Shown here: positions 12,741 to 24,589 of the stretch, in pieces
Numbering within the stretch: position 1 is the first letter of the stretch
How the letters are laid out: each line of letters opens with the position of its first letter
Assembly (NCBI GenBank): GCA_038025085.1
Contig: CM076146.1
Location: 18,574,001-18,638,000 of the forward strand
Source of the DNA: Tetragonia tetragonoides
Taxonomy: Eukaryota > Streptophyta > Magnoliopsida > Caryophyllales > Aizoaceae
Direction: 5' to 3'
DNA length: 64,000 nt
Program-made: the position numbers and the translations under genes
Notes under the pieces: model-generated
The model's database searches: none
Seen by the model: only the letters and a program-made list of their open reading frames with translations
Told to the model about the DNA's origin: nothing

Positions 12741-13646
12741 GATTACACCCCAAAGGTGGATAGCAGCTGGTATTGGCTCAAGCTCCTCAAGCTGCGTGTC
12801 AAATTTAGCACAATGCATGATACTCAGGGTAACTAGACTGGCAGTGCCAAGCCATACACTGCCTCTACAGGTTACAGCTTGTTGATGGGTCAAAGGATGA
12901 AGTTTAGACATGCTAATCTGGTATGGAGCAACTATAATCTGCCTAGACACAGTTTTATATATTTTGTGGCTTGTTTTGCTGCAAAGAGTTTTGACCACAG
13001 ACAGAATGAAGAAGATGGGGTTCTTTCATGAGGATGATCATTGTTACCTCTGTAATAATAGCATGGAAGACATGGAACACCTGTTTTTCAAATGCAGTAG
13101 AAGTGAGAGTATTTTAAGCCATATCAAGCAATGGATTGGCTGGAAATCTACTACAATCAGTCAAGGGGCTCCTAAATGGTGCATCAAGGAGGCCAACGAA
13201 ATTCCAGATATTGCTGTGTGCTGCTGCTATCTCTGCTGTAACTTACCTGGTATGGCAGGAGAGAACCAACACTGATTTTAGGTAGACCCAGGCCACTGAT
13301 GCCACTGTGATTCAGCAGATTAAGCTCATAATCAGAACCAGGCTGCATGAGGTCAAGTTGCTGAAGCTAAAGGATAGTGACAGAAGTCTTTATGCTAGAA
13401 TAATGTAGCTTTGCAGTTTAGCTTGTTAGCATGAAGATGTATTTCCTTTGTGTTTCAGTTAAGGTTTTTTATAGCTTTGTTAGGCTTTATTGTTATTGGT
13501 CTCATTCAGTTGTAATCCTTAGAGTGTTTTCAGGATTAAGGTTTAGAGAATACCCTACATAGTAGGTGAGTCTCTTCCTTAATTGCCTTCTAGGAGTAAG
13601 CCAAGTTTGCTGAAATGGTAATGAAAGCTAATTCTTACAAAAAAAA
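12741..13646 (+). mobile_element. 5'-truncated LINE (L1-like non-LTR retrotransposon)
   Basis: The insert is 906 bp between perfect 18-bp duplications and ends in a short A tail (13639-13646). That structure is typical of target-primed reverse transcription. The only coding remnant is the zinc-binding domain downstream of the reverse transcriptase, so more than 80 percent of a usual 5-7-kb element is missing at the 5' end. Confidence 0.92.
12882..13275 (+). pseudogene. LINE reverse-transcriptase zinc-binding domain (zf-RVT)
   Basis: The zf-RVT signature is clear: LMGQRMKFRHANLVWSNYNL and PRHSFIYF in one frame, then after a +1 shift near 12970-12985 LTTDRMKKMGFFHEDDHC and CYLCNNSMEDMEHLFFKC. 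The CxxC and HLFFxC ligands are intact. The region is normally the C-terminus of ORF2 in plant L1-type elements. It cannot give a functional protein here. Confidence 0.88.
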
Positions 13647-16316
13647 GAAGTCGCCAGTCTGTGGTGCCGGATTCTCGGGTTGTCTGGATTAGGACCAGGG
13701 AATTGTCCCGTAATGCGTCAAGGGGAGCATCCCAAGGAAATGACCAATTGAAGGGGTCAATTGTTACGGAATCATCATAAGGTTCGAAGTCGCAACCTTG
13801 TTAAATTGAAATATAAATAAAGGTTCGAAGTCACCACCTTGTTATGACCCAAACAAGGACGGGTCCCAAAAGGAAAGGGTTTTATAAAAGATTTAAAAGA
13901 AAATCAATTAAGAAACCCAAAATTGACTCCATTGCGATAAGTCACGAAAATGCTTGTGACTGGTCTACATTATAAAGATTTGGGTTCGGGTTCTAGGTTA
14001 GAAGGTGCGGACGTCACTCGGACCAGTCTCCTCCTCCGTACTTAGTACGGGCTCTTTACTAATACATCAAATCCCTTTGAAAGCTTCGAATTTGGTTACA
14101 TTATGTATAAAAATGAAAACATATAAGTTCACATTGTCACACAACATGCTTGCACGCAAATCAAGGCAAATGCCTAAAAACGATGTATTCACTTATGTAC
14201 AGCGGGCTTGGATACGCTTATACTGCACTGCGTACCAATCATCGTAGGACTTGAATCTACTCATTGATCAAAGCCCTAATCGTAGTTCTTGAACGGGGAA
14301 TTATGTCATTAGACTCTTGGGTGCCGCTAAGGCGGATGTGTTTGTTCTTTCCCGTTAGAGGGATATAATCGAGAAACTTATAAGGTGACTTGCTGCTAGA
14401 GTCGAATTTTGACAAGGGAATGACCCAAAGGCTTCATTTTATTCATGAAATTATTTTTAAAATAAAATAGACTCGCTAAAGAGCTAGACTAGAGGGTTTC
14501 ATAGTTTTATCTTTTCATTTGATGATTAAACAAAAATCCTCAAATGAGGAAAGGAAAACTGTTTTGGTGCAAGTCTGAATAGAATTTCCAAAAATCATAA
14601 CTAAGTCTTAGAGTAAGAAAAAGGAGTGATTCCAAAGCCTAACCTGTTTCATTTTTGGTCCTATTTCTGCTGTAAAAATCTAGAGTTGATACAGTTCGTG
14701 AGTAGGACATTATCGTTAAATTACAAGCTTATCGAATGTAAATTCAGACTTGCGATTTTCGATTTAACTGGAATTAGTTACAAGGATTTAGTGTCCAATA
14801 TTTACACACATTAAACTAGGTTGATTTTTGATTATGTACACAAATTTATCGAGAATTATCGTGGACGTTAAGATAATTAACGAAATTAAACAAAAGTCCA
14901 ACACTTTATTCATGATGACAATGTTGACAGAAATATTTCTTTTTTGGCAGATTATTGCTCGGTTTTATTTAATTCGTTGCAAATACATTAGAAGTCCAAA
15001 TCGAGTAATTCCAAAGTCCAAAATCGTCCAAATCAAGTCTAGTATCCAGTCCAAGAGTCACTTTGCATTGAGCTAGTGCAAATCACCATGTTATTTACAG
15101 ATTATAGAAGGATATCAATTCTAGACATTAGCTCATTTATCCATTTTTAGAATTTTTTATACTCATTATAACTTCATCAAACTTTTACAGATTCAAGTAC
15201 ATACATTGAGGACTGTTACGAAATATTATGAAAAATTAGCGATATCTCAAAGTGAGGTAATTAGGTCATTATTTATATAGTAAAAATGTCCTAATGTCCA
15301 GACTGTCCAGCATACTTTCGTCACTAAATAAATCATCGTAAATTCGTTACTTGTCTGAAATATGCAAACTCAGTCTCTGTAGAAACACGACAATGTCCTT
15401 TACAAATTGTCCAGAAATGTCTAAAGTCTAAATCGCTCATTTTCACATATTATAGCTCATTTTATCCTTAAGGGTCAGATCTGGACACTTCAACTTAGAA
15501 CCGTTATAACCAAACAAGTAAGCGTTGGATCTTGGTGAAATTTATGTCATTTTAAAGATAACAAAACAAAGTTTTGTTTTGTGTTATTTTCACTCAGATC
15601 TATCCGTTGGATTGTCTGCAAAATTTAAAAAAGATTGATACTATGAAACTGTCAAAAATTCGAGATTATTACAACAACTAATTATTGCTCCTCTAAGGCC
15701 ATTATTTCGTTTGGTATGAAAAATGAACATTTTTTAATATTTTTCATGAAGAATAGGATAAGGTGGTGAGTATAACAACACAAGTAAAAAAAAACACAAA
15801 GTTAGCACTCACTCATCCTCACTGATGTTTCATTTTTATCTTGTTTAACTAACGTCTAAACCCTCAATAAAGGTTGTTCCTATTAATTTCTTGACCGTTT
15901 GCGATTGGGCAACCTTGTAGATCATCCCAGAGCAAAACACATCAATGCGTTGGTTTAATGTTAGATTGGAAGTTAGATTAGTAGACAAATGAATATTACA
16001 TCTTGAATAGATGGGAGAGAGATTTACACAAAAAATCAAGAGTAAAAATGGGATGAATAAAAATTACAAAGATGAAGAGATTATTATCCTTTACTTGAGG
16101 TTGATCTTGACTCTTCAATTGTTGAGGATTAGAATTTTTTTTTTTTTTTTTTTTTTTTTGTTTTTGTGTTTGTTTTTCTTCTTGATTTTTCTTGATTTCT
16201 AAACTTTCTAACTTAAGATTGCCAAAGAGTAAGTAGTAGAGAAGAGAGATGAGAGAAATGGCTTAGTAAAAAATTTCTGAGGAAAGGACCTCCTTATAAA
16301 TGGGAAAATAAGGGGT

Positions 16317-16324
16317 ATTTATAG
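16317..16324 (-). promoter_or_regulatory. TATA box of Tat copy 1 LTR
   Basis: TATAAATA on the minus strand, about 980 bp inside the LTR start, is in a position suitable for the U3 promoter. No transcript evidence is available. Confidence 0.4.
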
Positions 16325-16655
16325 GAAAAGTCAAGGGTGGGGGATTAGGGTTTGTGGTTAAATATCAGAAAATAATATCACAAAAAAATCAAGTTTAAAG
16401 CTAAAAGAAATTAGAAATAAGTCGCTAGGGGTCAATCTTACGGGTCAACCTTAGGGGAATTGAAGAGGAAATAAAAAGAAAGGTAAAAAAAAAAATAAAC
16501 TAAAAGAGGTTTGTCTAAATTTGGTAAAAATAAGACAAAGGATATATGTTTTGATTTAGGGAGAGTAAGACAAATTAGAGATAAAGCAAATATTGATAAG
16601 AGAGAAAGAAAAGAAGAAAAAAAAGAAGTTGATTTGCTATGTTTGTGTGGTAAAT

Positions 16656-16657
<2 letters not shown>

Positions 16658-16745
<88 letters not shown>
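16658..16745. repeat. (GA)n microsatellite, about 88 bp
   Basis: An uninterrupted GA dinucleotide tract inside the Tat LTR. It creates spurious ORFs of repeated Arg-Glu or Leu-Ser. Confidence 0.95.
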
Positions 16746-16749
<4 letters not shown>

Positions 16750-16864
16750 TAGCTTCAGGTAAGAAGGGAGATCATGGGGGGAAGAATTTTTTTTTATTAA
16801 ATTTATTTTTAGGGGGTTAGTACATAAAACATTTGGGTTAGAAGTGCCCATTTTTTTACATTAA

Positions 16865-17210
16865 AGTAACCCATGTTTAACACAAAAATGACCCCCGGTT
16901 ATACTAAAGAAATCTGCCTTTGACGCTGAAATGATCTTTACTTAACACTAAAAGTAACCCCTATTGAATTAAAAGTGACCCCTTTTGAATCAAAAGTCAC
17001 CCAATTTGAATTAATAGTGACTCCAGTTTATAATTGAGTGACCCCTATTTAACATTAAAAGTGACCCACGTTTAATACTAAAAGTGACCTCTTTTGAATT
17101 AAAAGTGACCCATTTAACATTAAAAGTGACCTATTTAATATTAAAAGTGACATCTTTTGAATTAAAAGTGACCCACGTTTAATACTATGAGTGACCCCTT
17201 TATGTTACCC
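16865..17210. repeat. 21-22-bp minisatellite with GTGACC core
   Basis: GTGACC-type cores separated by TTAAAA-rich spacers start at 16954, 16975, 16996, 17017, 17038, 17061, 17083, 17105, 17126, 17147, 17168 and 17190, a period of 21-23 bp. The array lies in the U3 end of the Tat LTR. Confidence 0.85.
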
Positions 17211-17302
17211 AAAACACACACACCTTTCATAAAATAAAAATTATTAATTATAAAAATAATAACTAATAAATAAAAAGAGGAGTCAAAATTTCGGGGTCTA
17301 CA

Positions 17303-18270
17303 CTACTGGCTACTACCAAAACTAGAGCAAAATTAAACCAGGCTCAACTAGCTAATGCAAAAGATCAAACTTTAACAGTATATGATCACTACTATAACCC
17401 ACCCAGGTAATCAACCATAAACATCTTATAGTAAAACGAGTAAAAATTCACAATTATTGATACTCTAAAATCTGAAATTAAAATTAACAGAGTGAAGAGA
17501 AGAAGTCACCAAATTGCTTTAAACGATTGAATTGATCAAATTGAATGCTAGAACAGAGGATTCGAACCAACACGCATACTGGACGAACAATCTGAACTAA
17601 ACTTAGTAATCCTAATAAACTAGCTAATTGTATCTGTATTGAAGAACAAGGGAAATTGAAACAAGTGGATTGAAAGCGTAAACTAATTCAATAATTAAAC
17701 CCCATCAATTAAACTGTAAATTGACGGCGTACCCTCAAGCTTTACTTGCCTTGCCTTATATAAACGCTTTTCACATATTGCAACTCTCGTCCCACCCCGT
17801 CATGAGATCGATCGATGGATCTTCTGGGCTCATCTGTCTCAACCCATGAGAAGAGAGAATCAATTGGTAAGTCCTCATGTCTTTTGACAATCGCAATTCA
17901 GCCCTTAAAAGATGAAACTGATGTAAAGCAATTGCAGATTATGGGTTTGCTTGATTGAGCGTGAGAGATTAGTGGGCTTCATCCTACTTTGGTGGTGGCT
18001 TTGCCGCTCTTCTATTTCCAGGAAGAGAGAGGGACAATTTTCTGAGACTAGCTTGATGTAACCGACTCACCACAAAGGAAAATAAGATGCAACTTGAGTC
18101 CACGTGCTCTTGCTCTCCATTTTGCCTAAGTGGTGCTAGATGGATTATGTAACACCCAAAGGACTTTGTTCTCTTTGCAGCATTAATGTTCCAGTAGCCT
18201 TTGTACCAAATTGACTTCCTATTTCCCTTCTTTTATGGCCTTTTCAACTCGAACTTTGTATTACGCCTAT
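17303..18270. other. Unclassified DNA
   Basis: About 1 kb between two LTRs. I see no ORF, terminal repeat or family motif that I can name. It may be old non-repetitive host DNA or a degraded element. Confidence 0.4.
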
Positions 18271-18274
18271 TCCC

Positions 18275-21166
18275 TGTAAAAAAAAATAAAACAGAATCAA
18301 AGTAATATAATGATAAATATTTATAATCAAACTTATGGATATTAAGGGTGTAAAAATGTATATTTTTAGGCTCAACACTCATGAATTAGAATGCCTAATT
18401 AATGTGTGGGTTTTTATTTTGGATCTAATTAATTATAATTGGGCGAAAATAATAAAAGAGTTTTGTGGGCTAATATTTTCGGGCTTGGCCGAAAATCTTC
18501 AGCATTTTTGGGACCATTATTTTTGGCCCCTAGCCGAAAATATGGGGAAGAAAATCAGTTTTATTCTTCACAAATTTTGTTTTCTAAAAAGTGTGGATAT
18601 ATAAGAGTTTGATTGGATATTTATTTAGGAAGTTAGAGAGAGATAAGGAACGAGTAAATTAAGCAAAAATTTGGTTTCCTAATTAAACTCAACTTTCTCT
18701 CACTCATCAACTTAACCTAAACAAAAAAAAAAGAAAGAAAAGAAAAACCACACACTCTCTCTCTCCCACACGCACGATCGAAAAAACAAGGGGGAGAAGA
18801 AAGAGATTTTCCGCTCTTTTATAATTTTTCCTCTTGTCTAAAGTTGATCCTTCTTAATTACAAGTAAGTGTTTTTATTGCTTTTTAATTATTAAAAGCTT
18901 GTTCTTGATTCAAATTTAACGTTTTTATGAACCCTAGCATGTTTATGAGGAAATCCTAATTTATTTTTTGACCTACGGTTGCTAGACTCTAGTACTTTGG
19001 ATGTTAGAATCATGATTAGGGTTGGATTTGATGTTTTTAGTAAATTTGAATCAAAGGTTGAATTTTAATGTTGGATCTTGTAAATTTATTTAACTATGTA
19101 AATTGATTAAATATTCAGATTTAATAATTTAGATTTGGATTTGTTAAATTGATTAACAAAAAAAAGAAACAAAAATAAAAAAGAAAAGGGGACCACATGG
19201 TCGAGGCCTGCGCGACGCACGGCTGGAGCGCCGTCACTGGCGGCCGTGTGCCGCCAGCCGGCGCCAACAGCGGGCTGCTGGTGGTGGTAGTTGATGTGTT
19301 GGTTTTGGGTGTTTGACTTTTGCTTTACTTGTTGATTTCAAGTATGGTTTATGGAAAGTTTCCCTAATTTGAATTTTGTAAAAGTTGGTTTGAAAAGTCA
19401 TTGAGCATGCATGAGTAATAAAAGTCCAGCAACTTAATTATTTAAGTTTAGGGTGCTAAACCATCTTTACAGCTTAATTAAGAGGTTTTGAGGTAAAAGT
19501 ATTGACTATTGGTTATTGTGGATTTGTTAGGGCCCGTTGATCGCACGTGAACGTAAGGAGCTTACGTTGTTTATCGTGACTTGCCGTTTTGCTAAAGGTA
19601 ATTTCATGTCTAGTGGAATTTGTATATTCATTTTCTAGTATTGGATTGAGATTTTCGTTCATACTTGGTTGTTGACAAGGGATAATAGTTATCTATTTCC
19701 TTATGATAATTCTAGAATTATGTGATAGTGAATGCATGTTGATCAATGTTAGAAATTCACTTGTGTAGCAATGACTACTTGTTGAGTTTCATGTTATATA
19801 ATAATGCATGTTAATCTTTGTAATTACATGGAGTAATTATTTGTGATATTGAACTAAAGATATGATAAATATTTATTCAATTTGGATATAGTCTATAGCT
19901 ATTTGGATCATGTTTGTAGGCATGTTGTTTCAATAAGTTAATGTTACTTGACTATTGAATTGGTAAACAATATTGGAAACTTGGAAAAGGTATATTGTTA
20001 GGTGGTTGTGAATAGGGTGTTGATGCTCATTCATGTGAAGTTATTGCCATCGGAATTGTGAACTTAAATTGTTCATTTTGTAACTGTTGAGTAGTTATTT
20101 GAGATGCCAAGATATGTGTATTACTTGTTATGTGATCACCACATAAAAATGATTTGAAAGTTAAGATTTCTTTGGTAATGGATCCAACGAAGAAAGCGAA
20201 TGGGAATTTTTAATTGAGATATATTGGGCAGGTATATGTCTGCGAGTCATAGCCCCAATGTAGTACTTGTATCCATATATGATGATTGGGCAAGTATGTT
20301 TTATGGATGAAATAGTTCTTCTTGTAAACCTAAGGGTTGAGAGAGGTATGCATACTTAGGAAAAAATGAAGTACTTCTAGGAGTCATCTATACTCCGGGA
20401 TGGTTAATCCCTCTTTTTGCCAATGTGCACTGGACTAAGATCTATTTTGAATCGACTATGGTTGTTTTGCGATTCATGCGATTCTCTTCTCTCTAATGAA
20501 CTTGGCTAATGGATAATGATAAATATTGGATTTATTATTTGGTATTGGTGCGTTTCTTTAAGTTAAAGCATGTTGTGTTTTATTTCTTAAAGCATGATTA
20601 TTTATTTTAATAACCATGATGGCTTAACTTGGAGATTTAGATGGACTATGGGGTTATGAATTACTCAGCGTAGCGAATTGATTGTTTTTTTTTCTACTTG
20701 TGTTTGTTGTCCATTTCTCTTCAATGATGGGCCTATGATGAACCTATCTGGAATTCGTCTACATGGGGTAGTAGATTGACAGGATTTGTAGCTCGTGTTT
20801 AGGAGCTAATGAAGGACAACTGAAGAAGATTGTATATCTTCTAAAAATAATTTATCTTTATTGTTTTGACTTTGAATTTGTATTATTGGGATTTTTATTG
20901 TAATGAGATTAATTCTCTTGCATGAGAATTAATAGTTTAATATTTCTTATTTTCTTTGGATTATTTGTTTAAGTTTAGTTTGGAAAGATAGTTATTATTT
21001 TTAATTATCTTGTATGCTTGTGGGATTAAAACATTTTGTTTCTTTCTAGCCTTGTATTTAATTTGAACATTAAATACGGCGGTGACACTTCGGATTTCTA
21101 GGATTTTTCCGCTGCAACTCTTGATTTTAAATGGTTTTAAATTAGACGAAAATCCGGGGTGTTACA
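18275..21166 (+). repeat. Chromovirus-family LTR in plus orientation (solo or displaced)
   Basis: The sequence is the reverse complement of the LTR at 41481-44324 over nearly all of its length. It ends CGGGGTGTTACA at 21166, exactly the family terminus. The length (about 2.9 kb) matches. The 5' edge near 18275 is approximate because it is diverged. No PBS follows 21166, so it looks like a solo LTR or one separated from its element. It holds a GC-rich island at about 19205-19290. Confidence 0.78.
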
Positions 21167-21665
21167 CCACTGAACTCTCTACAATAGCTTTTTTTCTTCC
21201 TAGGAGTCAACTTTTCATGTACTACCCTAGGTTCTGCTGGAGATTTAGGTGCTGTGGGTGCTGGAGATTCAGGTGTTGTGGGTGCTGGTGGTGAGTGTGG
21301 TGGTTGTTGTGTTGGTGAGTGTGGTGGTTGTTGTGTTGGTGACTCTGATGGTTGATGTGGTGGACTGGTGGTGACTGTGTTGGTGACTGTGGTGGTGGTT
21401 GTTGTGGGTGGTGGTCGAAGGATGGTAGGTGGTAGTGCGAGTTAGGGGGAAGTAGTGATGGTGGGCGTCTGGATTCATGGGTGTGCTGGTTGTGGCTGAA
21501 GGGATTCAAGGGAAGATCGTATGGATGAGGGGTGGTGGCGTGGGTGGTGGTCGTCGGTGAAGGGAGAGAAGTGGTGGTCGTCGGTGAAGTGCCGAGGAGA
21601 GCTTGAGGATGAGAGAGAGCAGTGATAAGCGAGAAGAGAGAAAGGGAAGCCTGAGAGTGAAGCAA
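21167..21665 (-). pseudogene. Proline-rich coding fragment inside CACTA-2
   Basis: A minus-strand frame encodes a low-complexity Pro/Thr/Ser/Gln stretch (PTQQPPHSPPAPTTPESPAP). It ends in a basic segment (EKLTPRKKKSYCREFSG) that is cut by the LTR at 21166. An overlapping frame (MLHSQASLSLFSLITALSH then His/Thr repeats) is longer but is low-complexity shadow. Proline-rich linkers occur in CACTA-encoded proteins; no domain is recognisable. Confidence 0.4.
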
Positions 21666-21927
21666 CGTGTTTTGTCGAGTTAATTTCGCTAATTGTTCAA
21701 TGTGGAAGAGTTCAGTCGCGTTTTATTCATTTATTCATTTCAGTATTTATAAGTCAGCGGCTTGTCCATATCCGTTGTTGATGTGTATATATGACAGCGG
21801 TCAGATAGAAACCGCTGTTATATAGGCCCTTTAACAGCGGTTGCACATCAACCGCAGTCATAACTCAATTTATTTTATTTTACCATTTCTTTTTTCTATT
21901 TTTTAACCCATACAACAGCGGTTTCCA

Positions 21928-22480
21928 TAGGGGTGAGCAATGGGACCAAGTATCTGGTTCTAGATCCGGAACCGGTCAGGATCCGGCGGGTCCAAACTTG
22001 GAACGAGTCCCAACGGGACCAGTTCTAGTTCCAAAATTTCAGAACTGGTTGGAACCAGTACCAGTTCCGGGTACTAGTTTTTGGGACCAGGTACCCGTCG
22101 GGTACCCGGCAGGACCAATTCCAAGAACCAGTTCATGAGTTTCATACTTTGATGTGGCAATGAGTTTTATTAATTATTGTTTTTGTATTTTCGTTTTTGG
22201 GTTATAATATTATGATATTGGGTAAAATTTAGTAATAGATGGTTTATTAAAAAGAGTTGTACAAAATAATGTTAAGGTTTGGGGAAAAAAGAGAACAAAA
22301 AAGTCTATGAAAAAGTGGAAATGGGTACTTGGTCCCGGAACCGGTACCCGCCAGTTCCCGTACCAGTTCCCAAATTTCAGGATCCATGGTAACCAGTTCC
22401 AGTACCAGTTTTCAGATTTTAGGATCCGCCAGTACCAGTTCCAGGTATTTTAGGCGGGTACCCGGCCATGCTCACCCCTA
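21928..22480. mobile_element. Short hAT-like non-autonomous element
   Basis: The 553-bp segment has perfect 12-bp terminal inverted repeats TAGGGGTGAGCA/TGCTCACCCCTA. The flanks GGTTTCCA and GGTTCCGA agree at six of eight positions, fitting a decayed 8-bp hAT target duplication. The ends are filled with repeated GGAACC/GGTTCC and ACCAGTTCC words. No transposase is encoded. It splits the CACTA-2 subterminal region. Confidence 0.82.
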
Positions 22481-22558
22481 GGTTCCGACCCATACAACAA
22501 CACTCAAGGCGGAACCGCTGTTGTATGGGTGTTGTTGTTGATGAATTTTGTTGTAGTG

Positions 22559-23853
22559 ACCCTATTCACAACCACCTAACAATATACATTTTCCAGGCTT
22601 CCAATATTGTTTACCAAATCAATAGTCAAAATCACATTAACTTATTGACACAACATGCTTACAAACATGATTCAAATAGCGATAGGCTATATCCAATTGA
22701 ACAAATATTAATATATCTTTAGTCCAATAACGCAAATAATTACTCCACTTAATTGCAAAGATTAACATGTATCATCATATAACATGAATCCCAACAAGTA
22801 GACATTGCTACCCAAAGTGAATTTCTAACATTTATCACACGCATTCACTATCATATAATTCTATACGAATTATCACAAGGAAGTAAATACCAATTATCCA
22901 TTTTACCAAAATACTCACAAGTCCAAATATGAATTATCATTCTCAATCCAATACTAGACATGCATATACATAATTCATCAAGACATGAATTACGACAATG
23001 AATTACCTTTAGCAAATAGGCAATCCAAGCAATCAAACGTAAGCTCCTCACGTTTAGGTGTGGTCAACGGGCCCTAACAAATCCACAATAAACCAATAGT
23101 CAACACTTTGACTTCTAAACCTCTTAATTAAACTTTAAAGGTGATTTGATACCCTTAATTCAAATAATTAAGTTGCTGGAATTTTAATTACTCATGCATA
23201 CTCAAAAGTTTCCAAAACAAAATTAACATAAACCAAATTAGAAAACTTCCCAAAACCTAATTGAAGTCAACAAGTCAAAACCCAAAACATCACCTGCATC
23301 ACCACCACCAGCGGGGCCCACCACTAGCAGACTTGATGGTGACCCGCCTGCTGGCGCCTGGCGGCGCACTGCCGCCAGCGACAACCCTGCAGCGCCGCAC
23401 GGCTGGACCGTGCGTCGCGCAGGCTTCGGTCGTGTGAAGTCTTAACCTTTTTTTTTACTTTTTTTTTTGTTAATCAATTTAACAAATTTCAAATCTAGAT
23501 TAAACCTGAATAATTAATAAATTTTCAAATTTAATAAAACACAAGATCTAACCTTATAAACACAACATTTGATTTAAATTCAACAAAGCATTAAACTCAA
23601 CCCTAATCATGATTTTAACATGCAAAATAGTAGAATCTAGAAAACCCTAGACAAATACATAAAATTAAGATTTACTCATACAAAACTAGGGTTCATAAAA
23701 ACTCATACTTGAATCAAATTTAAAGCTTTTAAGAATCAAAAACTAGTTAAAAACACTTACTTGTAAATTTAGGATCAAAATTGAACAAGAGGATGAATTA
23801 TGAAAGAGAGCCAAAATTCTTTTTCTTCTTCCCTTGTGTTGGTCGACGGTCGT

Positions 23854-23894
<41 letters not shown>

Positions 23895-24296
23895 GTGACT
23901 TTTTTTTGTTCAGTAAAGTGTCAGTTATTTTAGAAGTAGAGTATATTTAGGAACCCAAATATACTCCTTCTTTCTCACAACTTCTCCTTTCTTAAAATCT
24001 CTCCTAAGATCACTCCTCAATCCACCAATTTAGGAAATAATTTTTATCAAACTAAAACTATTTTTTGGTGCCTCATTTTTGGCCACTTAGCCGAAAATAA
24101 TGGCCCAAATACTAAGCCCACCAAAATCTTTTTATTTAATTTGGCCCAATTAGAATTAATTAGGTCCAAAACTAAAACTCAATGTTAATTAGGCACTTTA
24201 AACATTTATGAGCCCAATTAATATTTTAAATCCAAATTTGCATTTTCTTTTTAAGTAATTATTATTGTAAAATGAATAATAATATGGGGTATTACA
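22559..24296 (-). repeat. Truncated 3' LTR of the chromovirus
   Basis: Collinear with 42623-44324. It starts TGTAATACCCC on the minus strand at 24296 and stops at the CACTA-2 terminus, so the R/U5 end is missing. It contains a (AG)n tract at 23855-23893 and a GC-rich island at about 23320-23420 that differs strongly from the 5' LTR. Confidence 0.88.
23855..23893. repeat. (AG)n microsatellite in 3' LTR
   Basis: A pure dinucleotide tract of about 39 bp; the homologous tract in the 5' LTR is at 43885-43920. Confidence 0.92.
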
Positions 24297-24589
24297 TCCT
24301 TACCCCCTTAAAAGAAGTTTCATCCTCGAAACTTAGGATCACCACCAAAGTGAAGATAGTTGCATAAGGCGAAGTTTTTCACCACAACTTTCAAAGTTCA
24401 ACACAACAATGCAACTTGAAAGTTAAAAAGTTTTCACAACTTGTCCCAATAATAAAATGAGCATGATGCAATGCAATACAATGAGATTTTTCAGTCTTTA
24501 CATTTCTTTTCTGTTGTGGATTGTTACACCCTTTCCCCCATAAAAAGGTTTCGACCTCGAAACTAAGGTTATGTACCTTGTTCGAACAG
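24297..24589 (-). other. Chromovirus 3' untranslated region with two polypurine tracts
   Basis: Directly before the LTR the minus strand reads TTTAAGGGGGTAAGGA, the polypurine tract. A similar block (TTTTTATGGGGGAAAGGG then TGTAAC) lies about 230 bp upstream at 24524-24545. Each is preceded by a GAGG-CGAAAC or GAGGATGAAAC word, so the segment looks like a diverged direct duplication of the PPT region. Confidence 0.6.

Larger units (their letters stand above)
12723..13664 (+). repeat. 18-bp target-site duplications flanking the LINE
   Basis: GAAGTCGCCAGTCTGTGG occurs at 12723-12740 and again, without mismatch, at 13647-13664. The duplicated sequence spans the Tat LTR/PBS junction and appears once, diverged, in the other Tat copy near 60413-60430. 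Confidence 0.93.
9903..17302 (-). mobile_element. Tat-lineage Ty3/gypsy retrotransposon, copy 1 (truncated)
   Basis: Read on the minus strand: an LTR from 17302 (TGTAGACCCCGAAATTTTG) to 12736, a PBS, a leader, then gag and the first residues of protease. Sequence ends abruptly in the protease near 9905, so RT, RNase H, integrase and the 3' LTR are missing. The same layout recurs in the copy at 51440-64000, with clear but diverged similarity in the leader, gag and LTR. A LINE fragment is inserted at the LTR/PBS boundary. Confidence 0.85.
12736..17302 (-). repeat. Tat copy 1 long terminal repeat (about 3.6 kb plus LINE insert)
   Basis: On the minus strand it starts TGTAGACCCCG at 17302 and ends CCACA at the PBS. 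After removing the LINE and one target duplication, the LTR is about 3.64 kb. It matches 60427-64000 over long stretches, for example the blocks around 13670-14060 and 60430-60840. It contains a (GA)n tract, a 21-22-bp minisatellite and a TATA box. The right flank (CTACT) has no visible partner because the other end is lost. Confidence 0.82.
21167..22558 (-). mobile_element. CACTA element fragment (CACTA-2)
   Basis: The right end at 22558 reads, on the minus strand, CACTACAACAAAATTCATC. It is followed by ACAGCGGTT/AACCGCTGT words in both orientations at 21760-21930 and 22500-22560, which are typical subterminal repeats. The flanking ACC (22559-22561) matches the intact LTR at 42623-42625, so the terminus interrupts the chromovirus 3' LTR. 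The opposite end is missing and meets another LTR at 21166. Confidence 0.75.

Noticed and set aside
16438..16851. Long ORFs of repeated Leu-Ser or Arg-Glu
   Set aside because: They are produced by the (GA)n microsatellite; no flanking coding signal.
21269..21478. Thr/His-rich ORF as a gene
   Set aside because: Low-complexity shadow frame of the proline-rich fragment.
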